Below are positions 5,732 to 7,490 of a DNA stretch of 7,490 nucleotides, one piece after another; position 1 is the first letter of the stretch; each line of letters starts with the position of its first letter. The DNA is from Candidatus Solincola jinzensis (lineage in GTDB: Bacteria; Actinomycetota; Geothermincolia; Geothermincolales; RBG-13-55-18). Where the stretch lies: the NCBI GenBank assembly GCA_015711875.1, contig JACVJG010000120.1:1-7490 (forward strand), given 5' to 3'. The position numbers and the translations under genes were made by a program. The notes under the pieces are model-generated. The model did not search any database. It was not told the origin of the DNA and saw nothing but the letters and a program-made list of their open reading frames with translations.

Positions 5732-6184
5732 GTGCTGGAGATAAGGCGGGCCTCCTTAGAGGACGAAAAGGACATATTCAGATTGGCGAGGGAGCTGGCG
5801 GACGCGGTGGGCTTCGCGGAACAGGCTCCCCTTATCGACATCGGGATATGGTCGAAGACGCTGGAGAAGATGCTCTCCTCGCCGGACTGGGTTTTCCTCC
5901 TGGCCCGGGAGGACGGCGAGGCAGTGGGGCTCCTGATCTTCTTCATACGCCCCACCCTGGCCAGCGGGCTCAACCGCGCCACCATCACCGAGATGGTGGT
6001 CTCCGAGCAGGCCCGTGGCAAGGGCGTGGGGCGCAGGCTGGTGGAAGAGGCGAAGAAGATCGCCCTGGAGCGAGGCTGCACCATCTTCGACGTATCCACC
6101 GAGCTAGACAACGCGGGAGCCGAGGGGTTCTATACCAGGATGGGCTTCACGCGACGCCGCAATTACTACGAAGCCCAGCTCTAG
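5732..6184 (+). CDS. GNAT family N-acetyltransferase
   Basis: Predicted acetyl-CoA-dependent N-acetyltransferase of 150 residues. The opening LEIRRASLEDEKDIFRLA is the typical first strand and helix. Residues 85-103 (ITEMVVSEQARGKGVGRRL) are motif A with the QxxGxG acetyl-CoA loop (Q93, G96, G98). YTRMGF (134-139) is motif B, preceded by STELDNAGAEGF with the family's N-x-x-A-x-x-F/L-Y pattern. The substrate is unknown; ribosomal-protein (RimI-like), small-molecule and lysine acetylation are all possible. The start is GTG at 5732 because GGGAGG ends 9 bases before it. A GTG at 5723 in the same frame directly abuts that Shine-Dalgarno and is less likely. It is divergent from the Sir2 deacylase, so the two may have opposing activities under shared control. 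Family certain; the partnership is inference. Confidence 0.9.
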   Translation: MLEIRRASLEDEKDIFRLARELADAVGFAEQAPLIDIGIWSKTLEKMLSSPDWVFLLAREDGEAVGLLIFFIRPTLASGLNRATITEMVVSEQARGKGVGRRLVEEAKKIALERGCTIFDVSTELDNAGAEGFYTRMGFTRRRNYYEAQL

Positions 6185-6193
6185 GCGCGCGCC
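6184..6193. repeat. GGCGCGCGCC palindrome, copy 3
   Basis: Third copy of the 10-base palindrome, beginning on the last base of the GNAT stop codon. It could form a small stem at the end of that mRNA, but there is no T-tract. Confidence 0.3.
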
Positions 6194-6612
6194 GCAACGC
6201 CCCTACGCCAGATGGGAACAGAGTAAAGGGGTTTCCTCCACTATAACGAACAACTCCTGCCGCACGCCGCATTCCATGCATCCCGCGTCAACCCGCCCTT
6301 CACCGATCCCGTCCGAACTCAAGAGTCCAGAATCATCGAAAAGCAACCAAAGGGAGCCCTCACAAACCCTTCGCCTTTTCCTTTTCGCATACTGCTTGCG
6401 GTCGGGAAATCATGGGCTTGCTCCACGACCCTTTCCTGCGGTCAAGCGTGAACCCCATTGCCATCCCTCCTTTTAGAGATCAACGGGCTTGCGAGAACAT
6501 GGGCCTTTAGCACGAAGCGGCCGTCCTGCGCTGAACCTCATCGCGGTGACCTGCGCTGCGCGACCGGCATATAACCTCCACAAGGCCATCTTGTCCAGCA
6601 TCAACCCTTTGG
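6185..6612. other. gene-poor intergenic region
   Basis: No reading frame here looks like a protein; the frames at 6276-6476 and 6489-6680 have low-complexity or Pro/Ser-rich translations and no ribosome-binding site. A weak stem CCCCT (6200-6204) with AGGGG (6227-6231) followed by TTTCC may help end the GNAT transcript. CCTGCGCTG is repeated directly at 6525-6533 and 6550-6558, 25 bases apart. Otherwise I see nothing in it. Confidence 0.4.
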
Positions 6613-6640
6613 TCAAGCAAGTGTATAAGGTATCCGATAT
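6613..6640 (+). promoter_or_regulatory. sigma-28 (FliA/SigD/WhiG)-like promoter
   Basis: TCAA (6613-6616) and TCCGATAT (6633-6640), 16 bases apart, match the alternative-sigma consensus TAAA-N(14-16)-GCCGATAT at 3 of 4 and 7 of 8 positions. Sigma-28 factors drive late flagellar, motility and chemoreceptor genes (WhiG in Streptomyces uses the same consensus). Transcription would start near 6647, about 30 bases before the GTG of the membrane sensor, which has a chemoreceptor-like layout. No good sigma-70 pair is seen here; TATAAG at 6624-6629 lacks a -35. The match is seen directly; use by sigma-28 is inference. Confidence 0.55.
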
Positions 6641-6676
6641 AGATGAAGGAATCCGCAGAAAAAAGGAAAAGGTGGG

Positions 6677-7490
6677 GTGATTGGATTGGAGGAGACCCGT
6701 ATACCATCGATCGGCAAATCAGGAAAAGCGCGTATTCTCTATCTCATCAGTGTTCTGGTGATCGCCGTCTTTGTCGTCTATGCCCTGGTGTCCTGGCTGA
6801 CCTTCCGCGGCTCCCAGAACCGACTGGTGGAAAAAAGCCGCGAGAAAATCATCCAGACCCAGGTGGACAACATCACCTCCACGACGGAATACCTCAGCAG
6901 CCTCTTCATCCCTATGTTCAACGAAAAGCTCGGAGAGCTCAAACCCCAGGAGATCGCCAGCGCCTTCGCCAACAAACAGATAAGCGAGGCGCAACGTGAG
7001 TTGAATGCCGAACTCAAGCGGGTTTCCGAACTGAGGATTCAGGGACAGGTGGCGCTGCTGGTCATCCTCATGCCTACTCCCCTGAACCCGGAGCCGCTGG
7101 TCATCCTCTCCAGCGACGAGAACCTGGTCTACGAGTGGGAGGTCCCCGATTATCTGGTGCAGGCCATAGAGGATGGCGAGCCTTATATCTGGATGGAAAA
7201 CGGGGTGCCAGAGCTTTCGCTGCAGGGGCAGTACGTGATGGTCCTAAACCGCTACGAGGATCCCGAGACCAGGAGCACCACCGTTAGCGTGTCCGTCAAG
7301 TCCATGCGCGAGGAACTGGCCGAGATAGAGGGGTTCTTCGATGAGGAGCGGACCCGCATCAACCTGGTGATGGGCATAGTGGTGATAGGCTCCGTGGTGG
7401 TGGTCTTCGTCATCACCTTCTTCGTCCTCAGCTACCTTATCCGCAGGCGCATAACCGAGCCCATAGAGGAGCTCGCCGCCGCTGCGGGAG
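6677..7490 (+). CDS. membrane sensor with HAMP domain, 3' end missing
   Basis: N-terminal 271 residues of a transmembrane signalling protein cut by the window edge. TM1 spans about residues 18-43 (ILYLISVLVIAVFVVYALV). An extracytoplasmic sensor region runs about 45-228, helical at first (SREKIIQTQVDNITSTTEYL; a second helix around 90-120), then with strands around LLVILMPTP and LVILSSDENLVYEWEVPDYL. This suggests a four-helix or single-Cache/PAS-like sensor, which I cannot assign. TM2 is about 229-252. IRRRITEPIEELAAAAG is the start of a HAMP domain with its conserved Pro at 262. The missing part could be a chemoreceptor (MCP) signalling domain, a histidine kinase, a GGDEF or a phosphatase. 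The sigma-28-like promoter favours an MCP. The start is GTG at 6677 with AAGGA at 6663-6667; a TTG at 6686 is the alternative. An ATG at 6643 is in another frame and would lie upstream of the predicted transcript start. Confidence 0.85.
   Translation, partial: MIGLEETRIPSIGKSGKARILYLISVLVIAVFVVYALVSWLTFRGSQNRLVEKSREKIIQTQVDNITSTTEYLSSLFIPMFNEKLGELKPQEIASAFANKQISEAQRELNAELKRVSELRIQGQVALLVILMPTPLNPEPLVILSSDENLVYEWEVPDYLVQAIEDGEPYIWMENGVPELSLQGQYVMVLNRYEDPETRSTTVSVSVKSMREELAEIEGFFDEERTRINLVMGIVVIGSVVVVFVITFFVLSYLIRRRITEPIEELAAAAG

Noticed and set aside
5680..6246. 188-residue plus-strand frame overlapping the second GNAT
   Set aside because: Gly/Arg-rich out-of-frame translation; the GNAT frame carries the acetyl-CoA loop and a good ribosome-binding site.
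6525..6558. Direct repeat CCTGCGCTG, two copies 25 bases apart
   Set aside because: Only two short copies without further units; not enough for a CRISPR array or an iteron set.
6643..6999. 118-residue frame starting at the ATG at 6643, just before the sensor
   Set aside because: Its start would lie upstream of the predicted sigma-28 transcript start. The translation loses sense inside the sensor, whose own frame gives two membrane helices and a HAMP start.

Overview
This 7.5 kb window is GC-rich, apparently chromosomal bacterial DNA. It carries eight supported protein-coding genes: seven complete and one cut by the right edge. I see no tRNA, rRNA, insertion sequence, phage gene or CRISPR array. 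The organism cannot be named from the sequence. A very cysteine-rich 4Fe-4S protein suggests an anaerobe. High GC, free use of ATA codons, GTG and TTG starts, and a promoter with a very short leader fit a deep-branching anaerobic actinobacterium or a similar high-GC anaerobe. That placement is inference only.

Layout, left to right. Positions 1-173 hold a hairpin and no convincing gene. Next is a minus-strand 4Fe-4S protein (174-1052). Its true N-terminus seems to begin at an ATG at 1116, behind a TATAAT box, but is cut off by a one-base frame change in a C6 run. A plus-strand GNAT acetyltransferase (1401-1883) faces a minus-strand PaaI-like hotdog thioesterase (1973-2446). Upstream of the thioesterase is a long palindrome, then a small minus-strand CxxC/CxxxC protein (2731-3030). 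A gene-free stretch of about 640 bases follows, with two interleaved inverted repeats of pseudoknot topology. It leads into a plus-strand metallo-beta-lactamase-fold protein (3668-4624).

The MBL gene converges on a Sir2-family NAD-dependent deacylase (4675-5505, minus). That gene is divergent from a second GNAT acetyltransferase (5732-6184, plus). After another gene-poor stretch, a plus-strand membrane sensor with two transmembrane segments and the start of a HAMP domain (6677 to the edge) is preceded by a close match to a sigma-28 (FliA/SigD/WhiG type) flagellar/chemotaxis promoter.

The genes do not form one operon; they are mostly single transcription units in alternating orientation. The functional links I can argue for are the divergent acetyltransferase/deacylase pair around 5506-5731 and the assignment of the right-edge sensor to a motility/chemotaxis regulon by its promoter. 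I found no clear multi-gene novel system. The best leads are the frameshifted Cys-rich Fe-S protein, the interleaved repeat structure at 3322-3398 and the sigma-28-like promoter.
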